Assembly (NCBI GenBank): GCA_907164885.2
Contig: OU015492.1
Coordinates: 190,501,766 to 190,565,765, forward strand
From: Dolomedes plantarius
Lineage: Eukaryota > Arthropoda > Arachnida > Araneae > Dolomedidae
Length of the DNA stretch: 64,000 nucleotides
Direction of reading: 5' to 3'
Part shown: positions 33,391 through 47,343 of the stretch, in pieces
How positions within the stretch are numbered: the first letter of the stretch is position 1
How the letters are laid out: the number at the start of each line of letters is the position of its first letter
Position numbers and translations under genes: made by a program
The notes under the pieces: generated by a model
What the model was told of the DNA's origin: nothing
Seen by the model: only the letters and a program-made list of their open reading frames with translations
Database searches by the model: none

Positions 33391-33832
33391 ATTACATCCC
33401 TCTTTGTATGTACAATTTTTCATAATTAAGATATCTACACTTTATCATTACATCAAATAAGAAAAGTTGGAAATCAAATAAGAAAGTTGAGGAAAATATT
33501 TTTCACTTAAAATATGGAGTAAAAATTCCGCAAGTACTAAAATATAGTGTGGATTACATCACTCTCTGTGTGTACTATTGTTCACAATTCAGATATCTAC
33601 ACTTAATCATATCAAATAATAAATTGTTAGGAAAATAGCTTCGCTTATAAAATGGAGTAAAAATTTAGCAAGTACTAAAATAGTGTGAGGATTACATCAC
33701 TCTCTGTATGTACTACTGTTCACAATTCAGATATCTTCACTTAATCCTATCAAATAATAAATTGTTGGAAAAATAGCTTCACTTATAAAATGTAGTAAAA
33801 ATTCAGCAAGTACTAAAATATAGTATGGAATA
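33391..33832. repeat. tandem repeat, monomer about 138 bp, three units
   Basis: Units start at attacatc near 33391, 33553 and 33691 and share cacaattcagatatctacac, aaattgttggaaaaatagc and gcaagtactaaaata. The first unit is longer (162 bp) because of an internal partial duplication. AT-rich and non-coding. Confidence 0.88.
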
Positions 33833-35857
33833 CAACTATGATATTCATAAAACTTTTTGGTATACACAGTATTTCAGAAGTAGGAGATACTACAGTGACA
33901 GAATCAAAAAAACAGACTCTAGATAAACCTACAAACAACTGTCCATGACAAAACACTAGATTTGATAGGTCTAAACATATTTTGTCAAAAGATCAGTGGT
34001 TGTAACAAATGTTGCCACTACACACACACGGTTTTAAATTATGGACGGCCGCTAATGTTTACATCCGGTAGTTGCAGCCGTTGCCATTCAGAGTGTAGAA
34101 ATATCGTCGATTTTTGTGCTGCATACCTATGTGTTTTATATATAGAGATGTAGTCACTTCATTTTACCAATATAAAAACACAATTTGCTAGTTTTTAGAA
34201 AATTGACTCAAATACTTTTCAGATCCCAGTATAAATTTATTCTGTATCACATATCACCATTATAGAATTACACAGAATACACTAGCATGCATTATACAGT
34301 AACAATTTAACTCATTCAGAGAGAGGGGGCTTACATGATGTTTTTAGCATGAAAATTAATGGCCTAATGGTCACCTTTGTCGACCACATTCACATACTAG
34401 TTATTATGATCATATATGGGCAGTTTAAAAGATCACTTTCAACACAGCAACATGCAAATACAATAGCTAAGGTATTCTAGGCAATGTGAAAATTCCTTGT
34501 TAAAAAAAATTAATGAGCATTCATGACAGGGCAAAAACGGCTTACAAATTTTAGCATACATGATATGCACTTTCATATAACTGACTGAAATTTCTGGTGA
34601 AAGGATTAGAGCATGCGATCAAAAGTTAGGGAAAAAGAAAATCATAGAATCAAAATTGGGTTTTGGGCCTTATACATACTTATATATTTAAAACAATAAA
34701 AGACATATATATATATATATATATGAAAAACATGAGATAAAAAGAAGAGTCAAGAGAAAAAGAAAAAAATTATAAACTAATGATCATGAACTAAAGCCAT
34801 CAGGAGGTATTACTGAATACAGTATAGACTTAACGCTGTAAATGTGAAATTAAAAACGTGTTGTTTACTCATTCTTGTCTTCAGTTATCACTATGGGAAT
34901 CAATCAAACAAAATCACTTTGTTTTTGAAGCGATACTGTATGTGTAATATCTCTAGTGATAAGAAACATCACTAACTAAAAATAAAAATAATTAAAAAGT
35001 TGGAAAAGAAATTCATTACTAAACTCAGTACATGTAAAGAGTCTGAACTAAGAGTCACACACCTTAGTATTGCCACTCCTGGTGACTAAACCATTAAAAC
35101 TGTACATGGAACCAGCTACAGAAGTCCAGGTAAGTAAGAGTGCAATCAACAGTAATGAATGGGTAAGGGTTTTTTCATTAGAAAACAAATAGAATTAGAA
35201 TGAAGGTGAAATCATACTACAAGGCATGTACTAAAAAGAAAATAAATGTAGAAAGACTAAAACATAAGATAAATCAAAGAAAAATATTTAAAAATAAATA
35301 AAATGAAGATATTAATAAAAACCTTATTTGCCATTGTATAGGACACACTTTTTTTTCCATTGAAATACGTCTAAAATATGGATATGTCTTATGCACCGGT
35401 AATCAAAATTATTGAGCTAAAATTTCAGTTTGTCTAAAACTTCTGGTTTACATTAATATACATGTATAAGTATTCTATTGCATTTTGTTTGTTTTTTGTG
35501 AAAAAGTGGTTTCGAATAAATCATTACCATAAATTTTTTCTGTTCTATAAAAAAGTTGCATGATATATTTTTTACTTCATTACTGAAAGGGGGATTATTC
35601 CAATAAAATAGAGGTCAAATCCACCAACATCTAAAGTTACAATTCATCCAATGCACACATGCGTGATCACATTTCACCAACAAGCCGCTGCTGTAGCATT
35701 ATTTGATTAGGCCAAACTGATGAAACTGTGTATTCCTTTTTGATGATTTTTTATACTCAACCAACTTTTCCAGTGTCTTATCAATCAACAAAAAGAACCT
35801 ATTGCCAAATGCATTCCTAACAAAATTAAATATTTCTACAATATAGCTGCTAGCAGA
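33833..35857. other. AT-rich spacer
   Basis: No gene recognised. A splice-donor-like ccaggtaagtaag at about 35127 has no supporting exon. Confidence 0.4.
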
Positions 35858-36160
35858 AAGATTTGGAGCCAACTACTGAAGAATCCTATTCCAGTGGATC
35901 TGTCTCGACATATTTTCACTGCCAATTTCTGAATCACCACTTCACATGACACTTTATTTTGTCACCTTTATTGCATTGGTTTGGTAAACTCTCCTGACTG
36001 TCCTCTTTGTTTGTCTGGAAACATTATGGATTTTAATCACCTTATGATGTGCACCTTCTCAAAGGACTATAGATTTACTACTGACAGCTGGAAAAACAGA
36101 GCTACTTTGTATTGGGCTGCTAGAGGAAAGCTATGGTCTCTTGACTGTCTCTCAACGTAA
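35858..36160 (+). pseudogene. LINE (non-LTR retrotransposon) ORF2 tail
   Basis: One frame of 101 codons with a single internal stop. The segment DCPLCLSGNIMDFNHLMMC has the C..C....H..C arrangement after a GLVNSP lead, as at the C-terminus of jockey-type reverse transcriptase proteins, followed by TLYWAARGKLW. The reverse transcriptase and endonuclease are absent, consistent with a 5'-truncated copy, although no poly(A) tail was pinned down. Confidence 0.7.
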
Positions 36161-37483
36161 GGAAAAAAATGATTTGTTATACGAAGACTCAGTTTCTAAA
36201 GAAGAGACTCTAAGTGGATTCTTCATTTAGCTCTGGAGATAAATTTTAGGGTTTTGAGAATTCTGATTAAAATTTTCCTAGCTACAATGTTCCCTAGTTA
36301 CATTCTTTATGGATATAAATACACTATCCAGATACATGTAGGCCCATTTCAAACTTAACTTATTACTCTAAATCATACGTGATTTAGAGTTTGGAAAATC
36401 ATATAAAAAGCCAGGCTTCTATGAGACAATCTTTTTTAACCATAAAACTTTTAAGAGTAAAAAAATTACAACAAATTTGAAAAGTTAAAATTAATTTTCA
36501 ATACAAGTCAAAGCAGCATCATTTGCAATTCTGTAGGTACAATTTATTTTTTAAAATCTTTAATTAAAATGTTGACTTAATTTTTAAGTAATTTCTAAAT
36601 GTTTGGCTACTTTGCAAAAAAAGAATGTATGATTTAAAAAAAAAAAAAAAAAAAACATACACTTGCCAGTCTCTATCAAGTTTTTGACAGAACAATAATT
36701 GATTAAGTGAAATTTTATGACTGAAGCAACCGTCAAATGACTTATATTTTAACCACTTTGTTTGCAATAAATAGTCACAATGTCTGTTCTAAGGTTACAG
36801 TGCTCATTAGCCACTCAAGCTGATAAACAATTATTCCTAACAAAACATCTGCCAGAAAAATCACAACTTTTTACTGACTAATTCTAAAATGCATTTTGAT
36901 AAATTATGCAATACATGGAAATAGAAAAAAAAATTAATTTTTTGCTCCAATTATTTTAACACATCTATCAGAAAACAACAATCATTGTTTGTACTAGAGA
37001 GTTTTTTACCAGCAGTTAATTCTGATATGATCCTATTATTCTATTAATATTTTCTAGCCACCTCTGGATGTAATGATAATATTAAGGTATTTCCAGTAAA
37101 GTAACAACTTTTAGTAAATATTTAATTATTAAAATGCATTAAGCATCTCTATGCTTAGGTAACTGGGAAATAATAATAAGATTTTCTGTAATCTTATTAT
37201 AATGTTCATTAGTTATAATTTCAAAATACTGAGTGTAAGCACTTGAATTATGATTTTTTTGTTTCCAGTTTAGTTTCTAAAAATTTTCATTTTCTATTTT
37301 CATTTCCCATTTTCTTTACTGGGAGCCTCCTTTACTCAGTTTATTGACTTGCCAAGAAGCAACACTAAAGATATACGTAATCAGTTGAACGAATATTAAC
37401 GTACAAAAAAGCAAATAAAAAATGAAATTTTATTTACCCCAGAAAAGGCCAAGCAGTAGTGATTTATCAATATATTATAGATA
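36161..37483. other. AT-rich spacer
   Basis: A poly(A) run of about 20 at 36635. No gene recognised. Confidence 0.4.
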
Positions 37484-37917
37484 AATAATTACAAGATAAA
37501 AAGATCTTTTTATATACCATGTTTTTAAATTTTCTGATGAATCATATAAACTTGGCAATTCTATGTATTAATAAATACTTTTTTAAAATTTTTTTTATGA
37601 ATTATCCCATCAACTTGAAAGAAAATGAAAATAATTGGAAGTTTAACTTGCGTTTAACTTTTTGTTCCCTTCCCGGCCGATAGTTGGCAGCACCAGTCTA
37701 CAAAACAAAATTAACTGAAAATGATTTCAATTCTGCTTAAAGATGGCTAAAAGTATTAAAATAATGCATTGTTATCGTGTTCTGAGCTATTCTAAAAGTT
37801 TCAAATGTCTAGCTATTCGGGAAGTTAGTTAAAAATCGATTGCAAGATTTGTACGGGACAAATACACACAAATACAAACAAACATACAAGAAAGTGAGTT
37901 AATAAAAACATGGTAAA
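37484..37917 (+). repeat. dispersed AT-rich repeat, copy 4 of 4
   Basis: Same family as 848-1278; taaataat occurs at both borders, possibly a target duplication. Confidence 0.75.
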
Positions 37918-38795
37918 TAATGGATGCAGCAGAAAGAACATTCTGATTTGGAACATCAATAACAAAAATACAAAGCAAGATAGAGAAAAAAATCTTTTAT
38001 ACCTGAGAAAAATATAAAAAATTATTTATCTATTATCATCATTTTATTACTATTATTTATTTTATTTATTTATTAATTTATTTGAACCCTTGAAACGTTC
38101 TTTCTACCGGACACTGTATAAATACACTGAATAACGGACATTGAATAACTTCCTTGCAGTCAATAATGCAACTATGTCTTTAGAATTGTGTAAAATAACA
38201 AAAAACGGTCAGTAATGAATACACCAATGTAAGGAAACTAAGCTTCTGTAGATTACAGAAACCAATAAGCAAATCAGTGTCAGAAATAAGGTTTGAGATT
38301 TAAACAGACTAGCAACTTTTTAAAAATTCTGAGTAGTTATTATATAATATGGAATGGTAACAATTTTTTAATCAAGAATTTTCTTTCAGCTATATTTTAT
38401 CATTTCAAAAATATACAGAAGCACAATACCCTCCTTTAAATTTTCATTAAATATAATAATCCCTTTACTGAAATCAAAACCATCAATCTTTACTTTTGAG
38501 TCATGTATACTGAACAGCACAAAGACTCATTCAAATGATTTCTGGACTTTGTTTAAAGTTTAATTTGAGCACAGAATTATCTTTCAATTGCATTTTTAAC
38601 ACACAACTTCAGAGATCTTTCAAGAGCTAGAATAGGTAAATTTTCATAAAAATTTTCAGAAACAAAAACAAATTTTAAAGCAGATGCCAGGTAATACCAT
38701 TTTAATAAATATCAAAATGGTTGCATAGATGCAGCAAGTTGCTGGGTGGATAAGAACTTTTTTTTGATGGAATCTAAGAAAGTTTATGAAGTTTA

Positions 38796-38840
<45 letters not shown>
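37918..38840. other. AT-rich spacer ending in (TA)n
   Basis: No gene recognised; (TA)n at 38799-38840 is the target of the Helitron next to it. Confidence 0.5.
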
Positions 38841-38841
<1 letters not shown>

Positions 38842-39601
38842 TAGCTAAAAACCTGTACTTTGCTACGGAGTACATTCAAATTAAATACAACTGCCAATGT
38901 ATGCAAATAATGCCAAAAATAAATATATATATATATTTATAATAATTACTATGATCAATGTATGCAATTGATGTTTAAAAAAAAATGCATTTATAAAAAA
39001 ATCATAAGGGATATTTTTATAGACAAAATAATGTAGAAAAAAATACTCAAATTAAATCTATTAGAACATACTAAAGAATATAGTACAGTTTGAGGAACAT
39101 ATTTTTTACTGTATTTTAATATTTTTTTGGATAATGTCCAATCATCTGCCACATTAGCAAGAAAAAAATTGCTTTTGTCTATTTCGTTGTTATGCATGTG
39201 ACAATAAATTAATTTAAAGCACCAGAAAAAAGAAATCACGTGATCAGCATTAATAAATTAAATTCTAAAAATTAATCTTTAAAAATTCACCAAAAGTCAG
39301 AAAATAGAGGTAAAGATTCGAAAAAGATTTCATTTTAAAGGAATTTTTATGATCTTTCTCGTGGTATAAATTTTATAACCCTCAAATTATTATTTTAAAT
39401 TCAAACTTAAAAAAAGTTACTAAAACAGCTTAAAAATTTAATTTTAAAAAATCTAAGAATTTTTCAAAAATCTTTCTTAGTGCACCCCACACTATAAGAA
39501 GAATCGCCATGCAAAATTTCAGCCCTTTAGGTCTAGCGGTTTGGTCTGTGCGTTATAAGTCAATCAGTCAGTCAGTTACGGAACTGTTTTATATATACAG
39601 A
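38841..39601 (-). mobile_element. non-autonomous Helitron, both ends present
   Basis: On the minus strand it starts with TC (tctgtatatataaaacag) at 39601 and ends ...ggtttttagCTAG at 38841, the TC...CTRR termini of Helitrons, inserted in a TA-rich tract without target duplication. The 5' part includes the actgactgactgattgac run and matches 14806-15240. 761 bp with no Rep/helicase; the 83-codon frame at 38991-39239 is not recognised. The 3' hairpin near the CTAG end is weak (tact...agta). Confidence 0.78.
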
Positions 39602-39622
39602 TATATATATATATGTATATAT

Positions 39623-40692
39623 CATAACATTTCCTTATTCAGTCATATCCTCCTAAACCTACAAGTGTGACAGATAGCTCTTAGTAAAGTATTAAAACCA
39701 CAGGTCTAATATTTCTTGCTTTAGAGTAGAGATATGCCAAAGTTGCTTAAAGGCATATGTTTATGGTTTACATTTTACTTAACAGTAGCATATAAGTATG
39801 AGTATCATACTACAGTAGCTTTACAGTAGTAAGATGTCAACTCCTCAAATAATAAACATACAGTTCTGAATGGTACTGCGCATGTTGAAGATGGTCTTAG
39901 CTGTTTTCACTTTGCTGTCTGCAAGGAAATCTATAGCAATGTCGATGACAAGACTAGAAAAAATTGTCTTCAAGTTAGGAAAGATAAGCACCTAAGATAA
40001 GTTATAAGCAAGCTAGATGGAATCTAGCTTGCTGATAACTTATCTCAGGTCACATAGTCAAAAAAAAGTTGATACAATCTTAAAGCATATTTTTTTTTCC
40101 TTCTGAGATAAGTGACTTGTTTTTATTTTTGAATGCAAAATATTAAGGAGGAACTGATGGAATTCGCATTTAACATTCTACCCACATGGGATTAATTCCA
40201 TAAACTACACCTTAACCAATACGCTTTGAAGGTGCAAGAAAATAACAACAAAGGAAAGATGGCATTAGTTCTTTGAATATGTTATAATATTCAACCTAAA
40301 GCTACCTTCTTCACTTACAACATGAATACTATACTGATTGCTTGAATAGTTAAAATAGTAACCACTTTGAGCTTTCGAGACATTGAAATTATCTTCACAG
40401 TCATTTGAATGATGATGATGCATGACTGGTGAATATGAAGACACAAAGAAAAACAACATCAATCTACTGAGACAGATAGAACATTGAAAGAGTAAACCTC
40501 TCTGGATATAAACCTGTCACTGAACCAAGAACCTATCATTTACGAATACCACATTGTTATCCCCAAGTGCATGCTGCAAGGCATCTTCAGTTTATCTGTA
40601 GTCTTATTTATAATTTTCTAAAAATCAAGCTTTCATGTTCACAAGGCCTTAAGGCAATAACCCCCATGTATGTATGTATGTATGTATGTATA

Positions 40693-40748
<56 letters not shown>

Positions 40749-43424
40749 GCCTTTCTCACATGGCTCACCAAAAATCAACCCTATTCCCAATTTCTATGAT
40801 TGGCAGTTCCAAGAAAGGATGAAAATTTTACTTAAAATGTTACTACAGAAAAATATCTGTTGAAACCATGCCTCATCAAAATAATGTTAAAGTCTTGAAT
40901 TTTAAGGCTTCAAATGCATGCACACACATAACAAAAGACATTTCCAGGTAGAATCTCATATTTATGCCCATTACATTTGAACATTCAAACAGTCCCTAGC
41001 ACAGAGGTAATTCAAACACAACAGCAAATATTTTCAGGTATACTTTCATTATGGTAAACCACAGATTAGTTAAATCCTGGGTCTTTTAATATATGGGGCA
41101 TGACACCCCCCCCCCACACACACACACACACACTCACACTGGGAAGGGGAGGGAGTCACTCAGCTTATTTTTATTTTAAGTTTACTATACCTTTTTAAAA
41201 TAGTTTTTAATGAAAACATGAGGAGGGGGTCACAGATAGCTTGGTAATTAAAAAAGAGTGTTACAGCACAAAAAACATTGAGAAACACTATGCTTTTTGC
41301 ACTGGATTGAATACATATAATGTGTCAAATAATGAGTATCTTGTATAGTATTTAGACACGTTAAAACATGATACAATTAACAAACAGAATTCTTTAACAG
41401 AAATTTGCAAAATTTCATGAATGTTTAAAAGAAAAACTGTGTAGAGTTACAATCTTAATTTATATCTTTCCAGAAAATTTCTTATACTGAAATATCTCTC
41501 CAATCTTAATTTACACTTACCAAGAGGAATAGTTTGAAACTGGAATAAAGCTGATAGGGTTCAACAAATAAAAGTAAACTCTTAAAAGAATATAGATATT
41601 AAAAGAAATAATGAATAAAGCTTTCTAGCCAAAACTTTGAATTTCATATTTAATGATAAAAACTGATATTGATTTTAAATCTAAGTCTGATGCATAATTC
41701 TATTTATTCAATTCAGTATAACTTTGTGATCTACTACAACAATTATAAAAAGATGTTCAGTAACAGATTTGAATTTATACAAACTGCAATATAATGAATA
41801 ACTTATGAAGAAATGGCATAAAAAAATCACAGATACTACAGGATCTCAAAAAAAACCTATTTCCAACATTAAATGATTATATTATTTCTTTCTTAATATT
41901 AAATATATAATAAACAAAAAAATCAAATAATTCTGAATTTAATATAACCAAATGGGACTCTTTTCAAATTTTCATATGAATAAAAAAAAATCACAAATAG
42001 AAGAATTTGGAAATATTCTAAAACTTTATAATTAACTTAAAGTTTATTCAAGGGTCATGAATGGTACATGCATATGCCACACATGGACCATGGTCCATGT
42101 GTGCTATGGTCTATGTGTACATATATTTCTATAAATTTCATGAAGTCCTATCAAAAATTATTTTGCAGTTCTTGTAAAATTAATACATGTTAACTTACTG
42201 ATTTAAACAAAGATACTTTGAAATAAATTTAATTCTAATTTAAAGCAACAATGAGATTCATATTTCAAATGATTTATGTAGCTATTACTTCTAGAATGAC
42301 AAAATATTCAAGAAATTTCAGCTATTTTTTAATATTAAGCTCATCTTTTCAAGCAAACTGAAATGGTAAAGCCTAACAGGCTGCATTTGAAAACATCACA
42401 TACAATATAAATGATTCTCAAATAATTCTTGGGAAATTATGTTCTTTTAAATATCATTAGTCCTAGTTAAAACATAAGATCATACTGTTTGAAGAATTTT
42501 GGTGGATGGAATACAGAAAATTAAACTTAGGTAGCAAAAACCATTAATCCCTTGGGTACAAGTTTGAAATTTAGTCTTCAAACTTAATTGTAACAAATAT
42601 TAAGAAATAAATGATAAATCTGATAGGGAATATTTTAAAGATGTTTTATATTTCTTGTACACTTAAAACATTTAGATTCAAATCCAAAAGGATGCTCATT
42701 TGGTAAGAATTATTTATTTTTAATACACTTTATCAGTAAACTTCATATTTGACTAGAAACATTTTAACACTGAAATGAACTTTATGTATACTTACATGAA
42801 CAATATAAAAGTAACTCACCTTAACTATTCTTTTAAAAAGCAGTTGGGACATAACTCAACCCTTTTTGAGAAAGTGTCTTATCCCTCTTGCTTCAAATTA
42901 TTTCTAAAATCAGAGAGAAAATTTAAATGATAAGATATTAGCTTCCCATAAGTCATTTTAAAAAAATCTAAAAATCCATGCAATTAAAAAAATTATTATA
43001 CACAGGGGTTAATACAACATAATAATTAACAATTTCAGGACCAATTTTGTTATTTAGAAGTAAACTTCTGTTTTATTCTTGCAATAAAACATAAGTTTAT
43101 TTTTTCTAAATTTTCATTTATTTAATTAATTACTATAAACAGAGTAATAATGCATAACTTAACATTTAAATTATAATCAGAGGGCAAACAAATTTTTCAA
43201 TTATAAAAACTGTCATTAAAGTAAAGAAAAAAGAAAATAACATGCCACTTAAAAGAAAAAAGTTAAAATTAAAATAGTAATACAATAAAAGTTATCCATA
43301 TATTTATAATGCTGGCATGCTTTTGAAAATTGGAAAAAAAATTATATCACAAACTACTGAAACCAATATAGTAAGTTTTTCATAGCCAATTTCTTGAGTA
43401 AAACTTAAATTTTGTCACCATAAA
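39623..43424. other. AT-rich spacer with palindromes and splice-like segments
   Basis: Contains a 23-bp-stem hairpin (39996-40044), a (GTAT)n(TA)n microsatellite (40668-40745), a C-run/(CA)n (41106-41131) and a 26-bp perfect palindrome (42078-42103). Three minus-strand segments have good splice borders (see findings). No gene can be named. Confidence 0.45.
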
Positions 43425-44534
43425 CAGGGTTCCCAAATGTCTCGAATTTTAAGGGCCAATCCCTTATTTCTAAATTTTGTCCCATATCCTGGTAAACTTT
43501 GATATGGGATGGCAAAAGTCTTGTTTTTCACCGAAATGAGAAATTTACTGTATACGAGTTGGGCACCTATAATTGTTGACAAGTCCTCTATATGCACCCG
43601 CAGTCATCACTAATTTGCAGGAACTGAACGTCACATTGACAACAGTCTCTAGTCAGTCTCCCTGTAGTGCTAAATATAAATGTAGATTAGTGTGTGATCG
43701 TGTTGTGATCGATAGTGGCATTTGACCTAAGCGTTTGTTATAAAACTAATTCCTGAATATGAACAGTGGTAAACTTTCAAAACCTAACAGTGATGGAGTG
43801 AAAAAAAGGTGTGATTTTAGAGATAAATGGATGAAGGACGAAGATTGGCTCAGGCCTAGTCCCAACAACACCAATAAGGTACACTGTAGCTATTGTAATA
43901 AGGATTTTTTGGTTGCCCATGGAGGTCCAAGTGACGTAACTCAACATGCTCAGGACAGTACATGCGTAGGGTAGGTATGTTCAGGGTACATGCTCTAGTA
44001 GAGTTAGATACTGTATTTCACACAGTAAAACACATACAATTCAATGGACTGTGGGAACACACTCATTCAAAAACTTTTATATGACTCAAAAGTCACCCAC
44101 AGATTTTCTGCACACATATTACGTACATTGTACAATAATAAAATTACTAATTTTACACACATGTCCCTGACACTTTATAAAGGAACTTACTTAGTGGTAG
44201 TAAACTAATAAAATAAAAATCAATTTTGTACTCAATTTTGTATCAATTTTGTAAAAATCAATTTTGTATGTCTAAACCAACTTTAAATTGTTTTTTATTC
44301 ATATATTTTCTATGTAATTTTACATTATGGTTTACTTAACTTAAACTCTATATAAGTTGCAAATTTTGAACGAAAAATGCATTGAAAATGGCTATTTGAA
44401 AAATTTCTGGGGGAGTACCCCCGGATCCCCTCTTACCCTGGATGGTATTCCATATCACCCAGACCCACCCACCCTAAGTACTATGCTTATCAAAACCCGT
44501 CCCTTATTTTCGGTGTTTTTATTTGGCAACCTTG
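43425..44534 (+). mobile_element. hAT element reduced to its N-terminal finger
   Basis: Ends cagggttcccaaatgtc and atttggcaaccttg form imperfect inverted repeats; flanks accataaa (43417-43424) and attataaa (44535-44542) agree at 6 of 8 positions, a decayed target duplication. 1110 bp. Encodes only the BED finger at 43759-43974. Confidence 0.8.
43759..43974 (+). pseudogene. hAT transposase N-terminus with BED-type zinc finger
   Basis: 71 codons from MNSGKLSKPNSDGVKKRCDF. Contains a W..D.DWLRP lead and VHCSYCNKDFLVAHGGPSDV followed by TQH, i.e. C-x2-C and two spaced histidines, the BED finger used by hAT transposases for DNA binding. It ends at a stop shortly before a gtatgt donor-like site; the catalytic RNase H-like domain and dimerisation region are missing between here and the right terminus. 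Could in principle be the first exon of an intron-containing transposase whose later part was deleted. Confidence 0.72.
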
Positions 44535-47343
44535 ATTATAAATGATAAAAGAACCAATAAAATTATCTTGAATATTCATAAACAACATCACTTTATAAGA
44601 ATAGCAACTCAGAAACAGTGGTTTGAAAATTATATTATATATGTTTCTCAGTCTGTAAGATGTAAAATTTCTGAGAATTTAATATTTGGCTTATTCACAC
44701 TTAGATTTGCAATATCAAAATTAACAATGAATTATGTTAATTCATCTTAAAACAAAAATAATCTCTAACATCAATGTTATAGAATCACATTACACAACAG
44801 CATAATTTAGTAATTAAAATAGTACTACAGTTTTCATTAAATGCTAGATATATTTCATGGTCCCCCTTCAAAAATAATTAAATTTTCAAATCTTCACTTA
44901 AAATTTGTGTTTCTCTTTTAGAGTGTTAATTTTCAAATTAACCAGAAATTATTTTCATGCCAGCATAATCTAGCACCAGCAAACAAACCTTTGGATACAA
45001 ACATTGATAGGGGATGCTCAGATATGAATTAGCATGAACACTCACAAAATTATACAAAATTACAATAAAACTCAAAAAAATTAATATATATCAATGGAGA
45101 TAATAGCGAAAATATTCCTTTACTTTCAACAGTAAAACAACAATATGTTTACATATTTGCTATTGAACAAAACAATAAAAGCTTGTCTTAAGTCTTTTCT
45201 GTGACTGTGAGCATGTTTACTCAACACACTAAAAATCATGTCACATTCATGTGACTTTCTATTCAAGCTGAGAAGTCACCATCAATCCATATTATTGCAA
45301 TCCTCATGAAAATTTATAAAAGATAATTTATGATGTTTTTAAGAAATCAAAGTAACTATTAGCAAAAATAACGTACATTAAGCAATATTAAAACAAAACA
45401 TTTCATTTTATTTCCTTTAATTGTGCACTGATTGAATGATTCTGTGAAACATTTCATGATACTTTCTTTTCACACAGTTACCAAAATGGTCTGAACTTGA
45501 AGCCACTGTGATTTATTGATGGCTCACATGGCATCCCCTGTGTTAATTGTGGGATACTACAGGATGTTAATAACATTTATAATAAAAATATGCACTAAAT
45601 TTGGTTAACTACCCAGTAATTTCAAACTTTTTTTTTCACACAAATAAACAGAATGAATTAAATCAATTTTTGTACATTGATGACTGAAATTATTTTATTT
45701 TCAATAAACAAATTTTTAAACATTACAAATCTATACACCATTTTAATGTAAAAGTCATACTTGAGCATGACCATATTTCTAAGAAAAAACCTTAAAAATT
45801 GCCAGTTTCTATAATATTCACTATGTAATGAAGAAGTAAACAATAACTTACAGATGGTTAAAATTTTTAAAACCTCTTCCTCTTTTCTTCTCCACAAAAG
45901 TATTATTTTAACCCTTTAAATCACATAAGAACTTTGTTAAACAAACTGATATTGAATGAACTCTACAAGTACAAATTTTTCATGAGATCTTTCACAGTCC
46001 TGAAAAAAGAAAAATTATCTTTATATAAATGAAACATACCCACAAGCAACAAAAACAAGTACATTTAAGAAAAACTAGTTTCGTAACTCATTTACTTCTG
46101 GTCAGATAATATATATAGTTCACTATCAGACACTATCGTTTACTGAGTATTAAATGTATAGAATCATAAAATTCCTCACTTCCAAAAATTTAGGTTCAAT
46201 TTTGGCACAAAAAAAAAACATAAAAGAAATTTCAGTGCAAACCAGTTCAAAATTTGATAGGGAAATAAGAGTATTCCCAAATAAACATTCTTTCATCTCA
46301 GTCAAAATTAAATGCAAAATACTATCAATAAAGTTTGAATGTATTAGTTCCTATTTTTTGATCTTGGACTTAAATTTTCACTGTCAACTGATGTACTGCC
46401 TCAAGATGACAATTATTAAAATTTCAAACCACTAAATTTACCTACAGATTAGTAAAGTAACAACAGAATAGTTTTTTTTTATGTGGGGGGGAGGGGGTGT
46501 CTTTATATTCTGTTCATGAAAGATAGTTCTATTTATCTTCAAGCACTTTAAATTTATAAAAATTAAAAAAAGATGTACATGAGTATGCACATATATCTTG
46601 TGCATCAACTTTTTCTTCTTACTTTTAATCAATAATAGCTTTCAAAACTGATGAAAATCTATATTATATTTTAAACCTTTCAAAACCGACATGAATGAGA
46701 ATTCAAATGGGTGCTTTCATTAAAACTAAAACAAATTTAAAGAAAAGTTTCTAGACAAAATTTTTTTATCATTTTAGTTATGATCTCAGTAAATAATTTT
46801 ATATTCAGTATTACACTGGAAGTTATGCCATTACGTTCCACTATTTCTCTTTGTAACTTTCCTAATTTCACTTCATCAATGTGCTAATGTTCAACAAAAT
46901 TTAGCAACAAGAAAATCAACATTAGTTCAGAATCACTGAATTCACTACCCAGAAAAACAACTATAAAAATTTATCTATATAATATATATGTATTAAAATG
47001 TCTCACAATTTAAAAAACAATAATGTAGGTTCAAATATTCAACCAGGGAACAAGACAAATGGTGAAGGTTAATAAAAATGCCAACAATACATGTTAGAGT
47101 AGGTTAATACGGAAAGGCACAGAGCCCTGCTAAAACAGCATGATAGGAATGATGGGTAAAATTTATGTAGCTGATAGACAGAATATAAACATTTCCAAAT
47201 TAAAAAACATACTGAATTGAACCAAATACTGAATAAAAATTTCTATAATCATATTACACAAATAATGTACTTATAAATATACATATAATTACATAAAAAT
47301 ATGTGGTTATTTAGTTATCATAATGCAAAATACATAGTTTTAC
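44535..47343. other. AT-rich spacer
   Basis: No confident gene. On the minus strand a cttttttcag acceptor near 46000 is followed by a short open run ending in a stop, but nothing links it to other exons. Confidence 0.4.
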
